Below, piece by piece: positions 49,767-59,000 of a stretch of DNA of 64,000 bases (position 1 is its first letter; each line of letters opens with the position of its first letter). Made by a program: the position numbers and the translations under genes. The stretch is from Elusimicrobiota bacterium (GTDB lineage Bacteria; Elusimicrobiota; Elusimicrobia; UBA1565; UBA9628), in NCBI GenBank assembly GCA_016194705.1, contig JACQAZ010000030.1, positions 1 to 64,000 on the forward strand, read 5' to 3'. The notes beneath the pieces were generated by a model that was not told the DNA's origin, did not search any database, and saw only the letters and a program-made list of their open reading frames with translations.

Positions 49767-52469
49767 GTTCGGTCAGGGACCGCTACGCGCAAAACCACCG
49801 CCGAGGTTGGTCGTGCCCTATCTTTTTTCCTGCTCACGGCAGTCGTCGCGCTGTCGCCGCGGGCCGCCTTTGCCGCCGAAGGCCTCGCGCTGAGGCGCGC
49901 CCCGGGCGGCACGCCGTGGGTCGTCGCCGGCGACGACAGCGGCGGCCAGACGATCAACATCCGCCTCGAGCACTTCAACGGCGCCGGCGTGCTGGTCTCC
50001 TCAATCGCCTTACCGGGCGCCGCAGGCAACGCCAACTTCGGCCTCAGTTTCGACGCCTCGACCAACGTCTGGGTCTCGGGAGGGGCGTCCGTGGGCGGCC
50101 CCACGGGGCTGGGGGTGTGGGAGGTCGACCCGACGGGCGCGTTCCTGCTCGGCTCGGCGACTTTCTTCAGCGCCTCCGGCGGGACCGTGTTCGCCGGCGC
50201 GCCGGCGGCGGACTCGTCGGGCAACGCCTGGGTGCCCGCCTCCGAGCAGACCTCGGCGGGGTTCACGTTCCAGTACGACCTGTTCGAGTTCGGCCCCGGC
50301 GCGGTGTTCGCCTCCTCGTCGGTCTACCGGCGCGGCGCGGATCTCGACGGCGGCTTCTCCGCGCGCATCGACGCGGCGGGAAGCATCTGGGTGGCGGGAG
50401 TCAGCTCCGACCCGGTCGCCGGCACGCTCGACCTGGCCCTTTGGAAGCACGACGCCTCCGGCTCTTTGCTGCCGGGCTTCCCCGTGTTCTGGTCCGGCGC
50501 CTACAAGTCCGTCGACATGCTCGATGTGGCGCTGGCCATCAACTTCGTCTCGGGCCAGGCCTGGATCGCCACCCGCAAGGAGTTCGCCTCCTGCGCCAAC
50601 CCCGAGTTCGCCTTGCTTCGCTACGGCGCCTCCGGCGTCCAGATCTCCTCCTCCCTGTGGCACAACGCGGCCGAGAGCGGCGCGCAGGGCAGGGCCATCG
50701 CCGTCGACGGCGCGGGCAACGTCTATGCCGTGGGCCAGTCGTCGTCCTCGATGGCGCTGTGGAAGTACGACTCGGGAGGAGGCCTCGCCGCGGGCTATCC
50801 CCAAACCGGCAACTACAACTCCAACGCGTTGACCTTGTCCGGCTCGGGCCAGCCCGTCGTGCTCAACGGCGACCAGCCCAGCTTGTTCAGCTCGAACGGG
50901 ACGCTTTCGGGAGCCTCCGGCTTGAGCACCTGCGCGATCCCGGCGGTCTCCACCGGCACGGGCTACATCTCGGGCGCCATCACCAAGCCCGACGGCTTAT
51001 CGGGCGGCGAGACCGTCAACGTGGCCGTCTCGTCGAGGACGTTCCTGGGCCAAGAGGAGCCGCTTTTTTTCCCCTTCACGGCCTCAGCCGGAACGACCTT
51101 GTCCTACAGCGTGCCTCTGCCGGCGCCGTCGACCTGGTCGGTGGCCGCGGTCCAGGGCGCTCCGCAAAGCCTGGCCCCCGGCTCATATATAGGAGGCTAC
51201 GCCGACTACGCCGCGGTAGCCGTCGTCGCGAACTCGACGACGAGCGGCACGGATTTCTCGATTTTCTCAGACACCACGCCGCCGTTCTCCTCCATCACCT
51301 CGTTGGTGAGCGGCTCGACCTTGACCGCCCTTTCCTCCATAACGGGCACGGCCTCGGACGACGCGGGCGTAGCCGCCATCCTGCTGGCGGCCCACGACCT
51401 CGACGCCGACCTCTGGTGGGACCCGGGCGCCCAGCAGTGGCTCACGAGCGCGGTCCCTGTGTTCCAATCCGCGAGCCCGGTCGAGACGGGCAAGCCCGAC
51501 GCTTTGAGCTGGAGGCAGGACGTCTCGACGCATCCGACCAACGGCGACTCGAACTACGGGGGCTTCGCGGGCAACCTGGCACCGGGACGCACCTACAAGG
51601 TCTTCTCGCAGGCGCGCGACTTCGTGCGCAACCTCGAAAGCGCCCCGACCGGCCTCACGTTCTTCTGGAACGGCCCCGGCGGCTCGCCGCCGGCTCCGCC
51701 TCAGAACGTCAACGGCTTCGCTTTGGGGACTTCCTCGATCTCTTGGGTCTGGAACCCTTCGACGGGCGCTGCGAGCTACAACCTCTACTCGGGCACCACG
51801 ACCTTACTGGCCTCCACGACCTCGAACTTCTACACGGGCACTAATCTTTCCACCAATACGGCTTACCAGCTCTGCGTGAGCGCGGTCAACTCGAACGGCC
51901 AGAGCGCCAAGTCCTGCGCGAGCCTCGTGTTCACCTACGCCGCCGTCCCGGGCCGGCCCGAGTTCACGGCCGTGTCGTCGATGACGATCTCGGTGATTTG
52001 GGATGCGCGGGGAAACCCGGCGGCCACGAGCTACCAGGTCTTCTACTCCTCGACGAATTTCGCATCGAACTTCTTCGTGGAGAACACGACCCACACCGCC
52101 TCCTCCCTGACCACGATCTTCGGCTCCCGAACGCCGGTCGAGGTCGAGGTCCAAGCCTACAACGACAACGGCTTCCCATCCGACTTTTCGCCGGCCGCCT
52201 CGACGACGACGCCCTTCACCCCGCCGCAGCCGCCGCGGAATATCGCCGGCGCGGCCGTCGGGGTCTCCTCGATCTCGTGGACTTGGGACCCGTCGCAGGA
52301 CGCCGACGGCTACGACGTCTACGGGACCACCGGTGATACAAGAGAGATTGCCGAGCAACGGAGAATCAATTCACTCGGCGGACTGAAGAACCTCGCAAAT
52401 AAGATAAATCCGATTGGTCCCGCTAGGCAACATCTGTTGGTGTGCGACCCCAACAACCCAAACAAATGA
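49527..52469 (+). CDS. Secreted Fn3-repeat protein with foreign C-terminal tail; start uncertain
   Basis: A repeat-rich exported protein. The signal peptide is plainly RALSFFLLTAVVALSPRAAFA (encoded near 49815-49875), but no ATG, GTG or TTG occurs in frame close before it. The nearest in-frame ATGs are 49524 and 49527, about 90 codons upstream and before the hairpin, so this start is only formal. The body begins with a propeller/NHL-like region (LRRAPGGTPWVVAGDDSGGQ, GLGVWEVDPTGAF). Three Fn3 domains follow (from about PPAPPQNVNGFALG), each with a conserved S-W-x-W strand. The third breaks off at SWTWDPSQDADGYDVYGTTG near 52335. The last 40-odd residues are AT-rich, unrelated sequence. The stop overlaps the LRR gene's ATG. 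Confidence 0.7.
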   Translation: MLLIPRVRERLWTQREVGPKPSLSRPRTVCGAAIFRLFRRGSPRAPLVGDSVVCRRERRSFSSAGEDGFSENICYTSNSSVRSGTATRKTTAEVGRALSFFLLTAVVALSPRAAFAAEGLALRRAPGGTPWVVAGDDSGGQTINIRLEHFNGAGVLVSSIALPGAAGNANFGLSFDASTNVWVSGGASVGGPTGLGVWEVDPTGAFLLGSATFFSASGGTVFAGAPAADSSGNAWVPASEQTSAGFTFQYDLFEFGPGAVFASSSVYRRGADLDGGFSARIDAAGSIWVAGVSSDPVAGTLDLALWKHDASGSLLPGFPVFWSGAYKSVDMLDVALAINFVSGQAWIATRKEFASCANPEFALLRYGASGVQISSSLWHNAAESGAQGRAIAVDGAGNVYAVGQSSSSMALWKYDSGGGLAAGYPQTGNYNSNALTLSGSGQPVVLNGDQPSLFSSNGTLSGASGLSTCAIPAVSTGTGYISGAITKPDGLSGGETVNVAVSSRTFLGQEEPLFFPFTASAGTTLSYSVPLPAPSTWSVAAVQGAPQSLAPGSYIGGYADYAAVAVVANSTTSGTDFSIFSDTTPPFSSITSLVSGSTLTALSSITGTASDDAGVAAILLAAHDLDADLWWDPGAQQWLTSAVPVFQSASPVETGKPDALSWRQDVSTHPTNGDSNYGGFAGNLAPGRTYKVFSQARDFVRNLESAPTGLTFFWNGPGGSPPAPPQNVNGFALGTSSISWVWNPSTGAASYNLYSGTTTLLASTTSNFYTGTNLSTNTAYQLCVSAVNSNGQSAKSCASLVFTYAAVPGRPEFTAVSSMTISVIWDARGNPAATSYQVFYSSTNFASNFFVENTTHTASSLTTIFGSRTPVEVEVQAYNDNGFPSDFSPAASTTTPFTPPQPPRNIAGAAVGVSSISWTWDPSQDADGYDVYGTTGDTREIAEQRRINSLGGLKNLANKINPIGPARQHLLVCDPNNPNK

Positions 52470-53318
52470 AAAATAATATTACCCTAAACAATGGGAAGTA
52501 CGGTCCCAGGGTGGTAATAAAGTCCCCCTGGTCCGATGGCATGACTAGATTCTTGAAGGATCGGGGTGTAAAAGAAATCGAACTCAATAATGGGTGGGAC
52601 GGCAAGGATGTGTCGTTCCTGGAGGAATTCCCCGAATTGTTGGCCTTCGAAAGGCCAGGGCATATTGACGCATATTGAGGATGTCTCAGCAATCCATTTG
52701 CTCCACAAATTAAAAAGTCTACACATCAGCACATATTGTTCGACAGAAATCAGGTTTTCGGAATTTCCAGCTCTGGAGGATTGCAGCTTGGAATGGGGAA
52801 GGCGAAGGACGGATTCCTTATTCGACAGCAAGACACTAAAGAAACTCTTCGTCAATAGATATGGGGGCAAAGATACTGGATCTTTTTCAAAACTCATCAA
52901 TCTAGAATCGCTTGCAATCCTAAATTCTCCTGTCGCTAATTTGCGCGGATTGAGTCGGTTGTCAAAACTTCGGTCCCTGCGGCTCGCCCTTTTGAAGAGG
53001 CTTACTTCTCTTGTTGGGATTTCTGACTTATCTCAGCTAGAAGAATTGAACATTGATACCTGTCGCGGTCTTCGCTCGATTGAGGAGATTGGCCACCTGA
53101 CCCATCTCCGAAAATTCTTCTTGGACAACTGTGGCCAGATAGAATCTCTCAAACCTCTGAACAATCTGGGTCACCTGGAATGGGTAGGATTTGTGGAATC
53201 CACCGATATCGCCGATGGGGATCTTTCACCACTAGTGCGACAAAAGGAACTCGAGCGAATCTCGTTCCAGAACCGAAGGCACTATTCCCATCGCAGAGAG
53301 GATTTTAATGTCCCGTAA
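52466..53318 (+). pseudogene. Leucine-rich-repeat protein gene split by a 10-bp duplication
   Basis: The frame from ATG 52466 encodes a compact N-terminal domain (VVIKSPWSDGMTRFLKD, KEIELNNGWDGKDVSFLEEF) and stops at 52676-52678. The next frame carries straight on with LRR sequence (LHKLKSLHIS, LSRLSKLRSLRLALLKRL, LSQLEELNIDTC, LTHLRKFFLDNC, LNNLGHLEWVGF). A 10-bp tandem duplication at the break explains the shift; without it the product is 280 residues. LRR proteins of this kind next to chimeric secreted-protein tails are often immunity proteins of polymorphic toxins; that role is inferred. The base composition is much more AT-rich than the surroundings, pointing to transfer. Confidence 0.72.
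52660..52679 (+). repeat. 10-bp tandem duplication causing the frameshift
   Basis: GCATATTGAC followed directly by GCATATTGAG. Removing one copy restores the reading ERPGHIEDVSAIHLL across the junction, so this is the likely lesion. Confidence 0.8.
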
Positions 53319-53706
53319 TTCCCAACCAACCAACGCGGTCTGGTTTAGTATCGACGAGCCGGTAGCGTGGCTTACGTTCAATGGCCATCGCCGGCTCATC
53401 GCCAGACCCCATTGGCGACGGGATCCACTAGATTCGTTCCTTAATAAGCACATTGAGGGAAGCCCACCCGCTTCAACCGGCGCGCGAGCCTGCGAGCGCG
53501 CAACGGCCGGCCCCCCGCGGGGGCCGGACGATCCGTTGGGGGACGATTTGCGCCTGCGCCGAGCGTATATCCCGTCCAGCCATTCTGCAACATAGCATAG
53601 TCGTCTAATCTGTTGACACTCTAGCCTCCGAAAGAAATGTCGCAAGGAGGTCGGTATGTGTACCCGGAAGCAGAAATGACACAACCGGCAAAGGAGATTG
53701 AGAGCA
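53319..53706. other. Non-coding stretch between the LRR gene and the insertion sequence
   Basis: About 390 nt. A 95-codon open frame (53308-53595) has no recognisable protein features. A strong hairpin CCGGCCCCC-CGC-GGGGGCCGG (53517-53537) may terminate transcription or be an IS remnant. Base composition returns from AT-rich to GC-rich around 53480. The insertion-sequence left end probably lies between 53600 and 53700, but I find no terminal repeat pair. Confidence 0.4.
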
Positions 53707-54648
53707 ATGAGTAAGCGGGAAAGGAAGAAAATGGTCAAGGACAACTTGAGGCGGCTATTGTTGGAGGAGTGGGGAAGGGAGCAGGCCAAAGGAGCCTCCG
53801 TTTCCAACTTTTGCCGGGCCTACGGGCTGAGCCGAAAGACTTTATATGCCTGGCGCAAAGCGTCGGGACAAAAGCTCGAAACCTTGCCCATCCAACGAGC
53901 GGACCCGTTGCTCAAACAAAAAGCGATTGAGATTTTTCTGCGGTACAAAGGGACGTGGAGCTCCGAGACCATTTCGCTGGCTCTAAAAGCCGCGCTCAGC
54001 GCCTCGACGGTGCGCAAGATCATCCGGCCCTACCGAGACCTTTGGAAGGCAGCCGGCGCTCCGCGAAATAGCAGGAAGGCGGACACTCTCCAACGCCCGC
54101 GGACCCCCAATCTCGTCTGGTCCACCGATTGGACCGAGTGTCGCGTCAACGGCAGGACGTTCTTCGTCCTGGTGGCGCTGGACGAGGCCGCACGTTTTTT
54201 TACCGGCTGGAAAATTCTCGACCGCGTGCCGAAGTCGTCCGACCTCCGTTCTTTTCTCGAGGAAACCCTGGAACGGTATGAGGAGCGACCTGTCTTGCTC
54301 AAATCCGATCGGGCTCAGGTTTTCATGTCCGCCGATTGGGCGGCTCTGCTGGAGGCGAACGGCGTCGCGCCCCATCGAGTGCGGCCCCATTCGCCTTGGG
54401 AGCAGGGGACCATTGAACGGGCCATCCCGGAGGTCAAGGCCTGGATCAGAGCCGGCGGTCCGCGGAATCCTTCAGAGCTCATCGCGTGCATCGATGAAGG
54501 GATGTCGATGCTCAACTTCTTGAAGCCAAAAGCGGTACTCGGGGGCCGGACTCCGGCGCGGGTCTTTCTCGGAACGTCCGAGACCTCCGATCCGGCGAGC
54601 CGCCGCGCCCTCGCCGCGGCCGCGCCGATGGAGATCAGCCATGCATAG
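53707..54648 (+). CDS. DDE (rve-type) transposase, IS3/IS481-like
   Basis: A 313-residue integrase-fold transposase. The N-terminal helix-turn-helix region (SNFCRAYGLSRKTLYAWRKA) is followed by a second DNA-binding block and the catalytic core: Asp in WSTDWTECRVNG, Asp in LLKSDRAQVF, Glu in EQGTIERAIPEVK. All three acidic residues are present, so it may be active. GGAG lies about 11 nt before ATG 53707; an in-frame TTG at 53698 is the alternative. The 3' end runs into a PIN-domain toxin gene on the other strand, which is truncated here, so the element landed in that gene or deleted part of it. Confidence 0.88.
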   Translation: MSKRERKKMVKDNLRRLLLEEWGREQAKGASVSNFCRAYGLSRKTLYAWRKASGQKLETLPIQRADPLLKQKAIEIFLRYKGTWSSETISLALKAALSASTVRKIIRPYRDLWKAAGAPRNSRKADTLQRPRTPNLVWSTDWTECRVNGRTFFVLVALDEAARFFTGWKILDRVPKSSDLRSFLEETLERYEERPVLLKSDRAQVFMSADWAALLEANGVAPHRVRPHSPWEQGTIERAIPEVKAWIRAGGPRNPSELIACIDEGMSMLNFLKPKAVLGGRTPARVFLGTSETSDPASRRALAAAAPMEISHA

Positions 54649-54649
54649 A

Positions 54650-54890
54650 ACGCGCGAGTCGCGAGCACGGCCAACTGCCGAATCTCGTTGAGCATGGTTC
54701 CCGCCGCGGCGGGGTGAAGGTAGGGGCGCAGCCGCGGATAACGCGATACCCGCCGGAATTCGTCCAGTTGATTTTCGCTCGAGATCAGGGTAAAGCGACC
54801 GTCGCGCCAAGCCTGGTAAAGGGCGTCCGGCAAGCCGCCGGGCGAGATCAGAGCGCTTAAAAGGACATTGGTGTCCAGAAGGACGCGCAT
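54650..54890 (-). pseudogene. Truncated PIN-domain toxin (VapC-like) gene
   Basis: The first 75-80 residues of a PIN-family ribonuclease: MRVLLDTNVLLSALISPGG carries the first catalytic Asp, followed by the conserved SENQLDEFRRVSRYPRLRPYL segment. The frame then runs into the complement of the transposase gene, losing the later acidic residues (the D-x-D-D and TGD blocks). The toxin should be inactive. It overlaps its antitoxin's stop (TAATG), the usual TA-operon arrangement. The exact breakpoint, about 54640-54670, is uncertain. Confidence 0.8.
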
Positions 54891-55147
54891 TACGCGTCGC
54901 GCCTGAAATGCTCCGCTCGAACAGAATGAACCGCCTCATCGATGGCGGCCGCCAGTTTCTTGGCGGGAACGCGCGCATTCTTGGCCTTGGTTTCGGCGAC
55001 GACCCGATCCAGCACCCGCCAGCGGACGGCCTCCTCCACGAACTTGGAGAGATCTCCTTTACGCATGCCTTGCTGAGCCAGAAAGGTCCGCAGGGCGATA
55101 TCCGTGTCTTTGGAAACCACCAACGACCATCGAACGCTGTTGTCCAT
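54890..55147 (-). CDS. Antitoxin of the PIN-family pair (RHH-like, 85 aa)
   Basis: A small protein directly upstream of and overlapping the PIN toxin. The N-terminus SVRWSLVVSKDTDIALRTFLAQQGMRKGDLSKFVEEAVRWR (in part) has the strand-helix-helix pattern of ribbon-helix-helix antitoxins: a beta strand, then two helices with a G-x-x-K-G-x-L-S turn. The C-terminus is Lys/Ala-rich. AAAGGAG precedes ATG 55147 by 9 nt. The toxin is truncated, so the antitoxin is now solitary. A longer frame reaching 55333 runs through the promoter and is not used. Confidence 0.82.
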   Translation of the reverse strand: MDNSVRWSLVVSKDTDIALRTFLAQQGMRKGDLSKFVEEAVRWRVLDRVVAETKAKNARVPAKKLAAAIDEAVHSVRAEHFRRDA

Positions 55148-55168
55148 GACCCAAGCTCCTTTCAGCGG

Positions 55169-55218
55169 ATAAACGTTTATACACATATCAGTATAACAGG
55201 CCATCGGCTCTGCGTCAA
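55169..55218 (-). promoter_or_regulatory. Promoter and operator of the PIN toxin-antitoxin operon
   Basis: On the minus strand TTGACG (55218-55213), 17-nt spacer, TATACT (55195-55190). Ten bases downstream lies the perfect 12-bp palindrome ATAAACGTTTAT (55169-55180), at the expected transcription start, as in autoregulated antitoxin operons. Confidence 0.72.
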
Positions 55219-55406
55219 TGCTCCGGACGTCCATTTTCACAGGGTTTGAAACAGTCATGATAGCGCCTCGATTCCATGGGGACTTGGGAAGTCCATAGCG
55301 CGTGGACTCAGCCGACATGTCTGCCATGTCCACGGCTCGCTTCGCTCGCGAGCTTTAACGGCGGCCGAAATCAAATAGATGGGCCTGAGGAAAGTACCGC
55401 GTCTAA

Positions 55407-55655
55407 TCAGGCCGCAACGGCGCGGGAATAGTCGCCCACGGGGACCGAGATGCGGCCGACCGAGCCGACCTTGCCCTGAGCCATGAGGTCAAGGCGCCGC
55501 AGGACGGAGGCGTCGTAGTAGCGCTCGCCGCAACGCCGGCAAACACCCACTGGGACCTTCTCCACTACCACTAAGGCCCCTTTCCAACGATGGTCGACAC
55601 GCGCCTTGCGCTGCTTGACGGACCCCCCGCAGTACTCGCATGGATCGTTTTTCAT
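55407..55655 (-). CDS. YgiT-type zinc-finger protein (MqsA-like antitoxin N-terminal domain)
   Basis: An 82-residue protein with two CxxC pairs (CEYCGG and CRRCGERYY) in the spacing of YgiT/MqsA N-terminal domains, plus the usual following segment GERYYDASVLRRLDLM. Unlike full MqsA it lacks a C-terminal HTH. It lies 25 nt downstream of a DUF4258 protein gene, the usual toxin-first order for this pair type, so it is predicted to be the antitoxin. Confidence 0.88.
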   Translation of the reverse strand: MKNDPCEYCGGSVKQRKARVDHRWKGALVVVEKVPVGVCRRCGERYYDASVLRRLDLMAQGKVGSVGRISVPVGDYSRAVAA

Positions 55656-55680
55656 GTCTATCGCTTTAAGTATACCGTGA

Positions 55681-55932
55681 TTACCCGCATTTTGCCACGG
55701 AGGGAAGGATCCGGCAGACGATCTCGACTTCCTTCTTGTTCTTGGTCAGCCCGGCCAAGACATAGCGGATGCCTCTTTCGTCCTTGGTCAACGTCTTCGC
55801 GATCCTTCCGGTCAGGACGATAGACTCGATATCCTCGACATCCAAGTCGTCATCCGCCGCCTCGTCTTTGGCGTGCTGCGTCAACTCATAGTGCCCCGAG
55901 ACGATCTTGCGCCGGAAGATCTCGATATCCAT
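55681..55932 (-). CDS. DUF4258 domain protein, probable toxin
   Basis: An 83-residue protein. The family blocks HYELTQHAKDEAADDD, VEDIESIVLTGRIAKT, RGIRYVLAGLTKNKKEVEIV are all present; DUF4258 proteins have a RelE/BECR-like fold and are paired with YgiT-type zinc-finger antitoxins. The start MDIEIF at 55932 is preferred over in-frame starts up to 55998, which extend toward the divergent addA start. Together with the next gene it makes an intact toxin-antitoxin pair at the edge of the accessory region. Confidence 0.82.
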   Translation of the reverse strand: MDIEIFRRKIVSGHYELTQHAKDEAADDDLDVEDIESIVLTGRIAKTLTKDERGIRYVLAGLTKNKKEVEIVCRILPSVAKCG

Positions 55933-56039
55933 TGGGACGCTCGACTTCCAGCAGATCATAGCATGATTGTCCCCGCTCGACGACTCCTTGAATCCCAAGT
56001 TGAAAATCCGACCGGCGCCGCCTTTTGATAGAATCGCTT

Positions 56040-59000
56040 GTGCCGTCGATTCAGGGATCTACGCCCGACCAAGCCGCGCGCGACAAGGCCCGCCTGAGCC
56101 TGGGGTGCAACGTCGTCGTCGAGGCCGGCGCGGGGACCGGCAAGACCACCTTGCTCACCGACCGCCTGCTGTTCCTGCTGCTGGGCGGCCCAGGCGGCAA
56201 GCCGGTCCCCATCCACGCCGTCGTCGCGTTGACCTTCACCGAGAAGGCCGCCGCCGAGATCAAGCTGCGCCTGAGCGACCGCCTCTCGGAGCTCGCCTCG
56301 CGGCTGGCGGGCGAGGCCTTGAGCGCGCCGTCCAACCAGCGCGCCGAACGGACTCTGAGCGAGCTCAAGGAGAACTTCCGCGCCGATGAGGCCGAGCTGC
56401 TCGCGCGGGCCCGGGCCGCGCTCGAGGACCTCGACAAGGCGCAGATCGGCACCATCCACTCGTTCGCCGCGCATCTGCTGCGGCTCTACCCCGTCCAGGC
56501 CGGCGTCGACCCCGGCTTCTCGGTCGACGAAGGAGAAGGCTTCGAGGAGCTCTTTTCCTCCGAGTGGGCGCGCTGGCTCGACGCCGAGCTCGGCGAGAAG
56601 CCGCCGCGCCTGGCTGACTGGCTCGAGGTCCTCGCGCTGGCCTCGCTCGACGAGCTCGAGGGCCTCGCGCGCGAGCTGTGCTCCGAGAAGATCGACCTCG
56701 AGCGCGCCGGCTGCGCCGACCCGGAAGCGGCGCGCTGGCTCGCGGAGCTGGCCCGCGAGCTCGCGAGCCTTCCCAAGAGCCAGCCGGTCCCGGCGGGGAA
56801 CTCCGGCATCAAGGCGGCGCTCGCGGAGCTTGCCGGCGCTCTTGACGCGCTGTCCCGAGCCGCCGCCGCCGAGGACCCGCCCTTGCCCGCGAGCCTGCGA
56901 GGCGTGGAGGTCTCCGCCAAGTGGCCGGCGGCCTGGGACGAGGAGCGCGAGCCGCTCTACGAGCGGGCCAAGTCCGCCGCCAAATCCGCCTCGGCGGGCT
57001 CGGAGGCCCTGCTGCGCCGGGCCGTGCGCCTGCTCTCTCCCTTCGCGCGGGGCTTTCGACGCCTCTACACGCGCCGGGGCCTGGTCTCCTTCGACGGCCT
57101 GCTGGTCAAGGCGCGCGACTTGGTGCGCGACCGCCCGGAGGCGCGCGAGGAGCTCAAGAGACGGTTTTCGACCCTGCTCATCGACGAGTTCCAGGACACC
57201 GATCCCCTGCAGGGGGAGCTGCTCCTGCTGCTCGCCGAGGCCCCGGGGGACGCCGCCGGGAGCTGGAGCCAGGCGCGCCTGGAGCCCGGCCGGCTCTTCG
57301 TCGTCGGCGACCCCAAGCAGTCGATCTACCGGTTCCGCGGAGCCGACATTGCGGCCTATCAGAGCTTCACGCGCCGCATCCTGAGCCAGGAGGGAGCCGT
57401 GTCCTGCGACCTCGTCGCCAACTTCCGCAGTCCCGCCGCCGTGCTGGCCCCGGTCAACGCCGTCTTCTCGGCCCTGATGCGCGAAGAGGAGGGCCTGCAG
57501 GCGGCCCACAAGGAGCTCGTCTGCGGGAGCTCCGGCGGACCGGCCGGGCCGGCGGTCGAGTTCGTCGCCATCGGCGCGCCCGCGGCCCCCGGCGCGGTCT
57601 ACGACGCGGCGGCTGTTCAGGACGCCGAGGCGCGCTGGATCGCCGCCTGGATCCGGGAGCATTGCGGCCCGGGCCGGGAGAGGCGCTACAAGGACGCCGC
57701 CGTGCTGCTGCGCACCTCGACGCCCCTGCCCGCGCTCCTTGAGGTCTTCAAGGCCGAGGGCATCCCCTACGCCGTCGAGCTCGAGCGCTTTTTCTACGGC
57801 GCGCAGGAGATCGTCGATTTCCTCAACGTCCTGCGCGCCTTAGACGATCCCGCGGACCGCGTCGCCCTGGCCGGCGTCCTGCGCTCGCCGCTCTGCGCCG
57901 TGGCCGACCGCGCGCTCTGCGAGCTCTCGAAAGCCGGTGCGTTGAGCTACCTCTCGAGCGCGCCGCCGGCGGGGCTCGCGCTCTCCAAGGATGACCGCCG
58001 TTCCATCTCGGAGGTCTTCCCGCTTCTGCGCGCCCTGCGCGCGCGCGTCGGGCGCGCGCCGCTGGGCGAGCTCGTCGGCGCCGTGCTCGAGGAGACGCAG
58101 CTGCTCGAAGCTTGTGCTGCCGCATACCACGGCCAGCAGACGGCCTCGAACCTGCTCAAGCTCGGGCGTCTCGCCTGCGAGGCCTCCGCGGGCCGCGGCG
58201 AGACCTTGCGCGAGTTCATCGAGCGCGTCGCGCGCCTGGGCGGCGAGAGCGCCCGCGAGGGCGAGAGCGCGCTGGCCGACGAGCACTTGGACGCGGTGCG
58301 CCTGATGACCATCCACAAGGCCAAGGGCCTCGAGTTCCCCGTGGTGTTCCTGACCAACGCCTCGAGCTGGCGTCGGCCGCCGCGCACGGCCGTCTCGCTG
58401 AGCGATTGGGGCAGCGCGCGCGTCGGCCTGCGTCTGGGGCGTTGGGCCGACGCGGCGATGGCCCGGCTGGAGGCGGCCGAGGAGGAGCGTGAGGCGCGGG
58501 AATCGGTGCGCCTGCTCTATGTCGCGATGACGCGCGCCAGGCAGCGTCTGTTCGTGCTCGGAAAGGAGAAGCCGGACAAGGGCTCGCCGGCCTGGCGCTT
58601 GGGCCTCGCGGGGGCCTGGCCCGCCGGCGCTCCGGGCGCTGCGTCGCGCGTGGTCGCGGCCGATGCGGCCGCGGCCAAAGTCGGGCCTGTCCGCAAGGCT
58701 CCCGCGCCGCCTCAGGTCTCGCAGACGCATCTGTCCGCCTTGTGGCGGCAGCGGCGGGCGCGGTTTGAGGCGGCGAGGGCGTTGAGCTGGACGCGCAGCC
58801 CGACGGACTCCAAAAGCGAGCCGGCCTCGCCGAGCCGCCGCGACGAGGACGCCGCGGCGGCGGCCCCAGGCGCGTTTGTGGGACGGCTTTGCCACCGCGT
58901 CCTGCAGGGCTGGGATTTCCGCGCCGGGGGCGACCTCGCCGAGGCGCTGAAGGCCGCCGGGGCGAGCCTCGAGCGGCTCGAGCCCGGGGGCGACTGGGCC

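Noticed and set aside
53308-53595. 95-codon open frame after the LRR gene
   Set aside because: No recognisable domain, it runs through a strong GC hairpin, and composition changes within it. Probably the non-coding edge of the insertion.
55148-55333. N-terminal extension of the PIN antitoxin frame
   Set aside because: The extension runs through a consensus promoter and a palindrome, while the internal ATG has AAAGGAG at good spacing.
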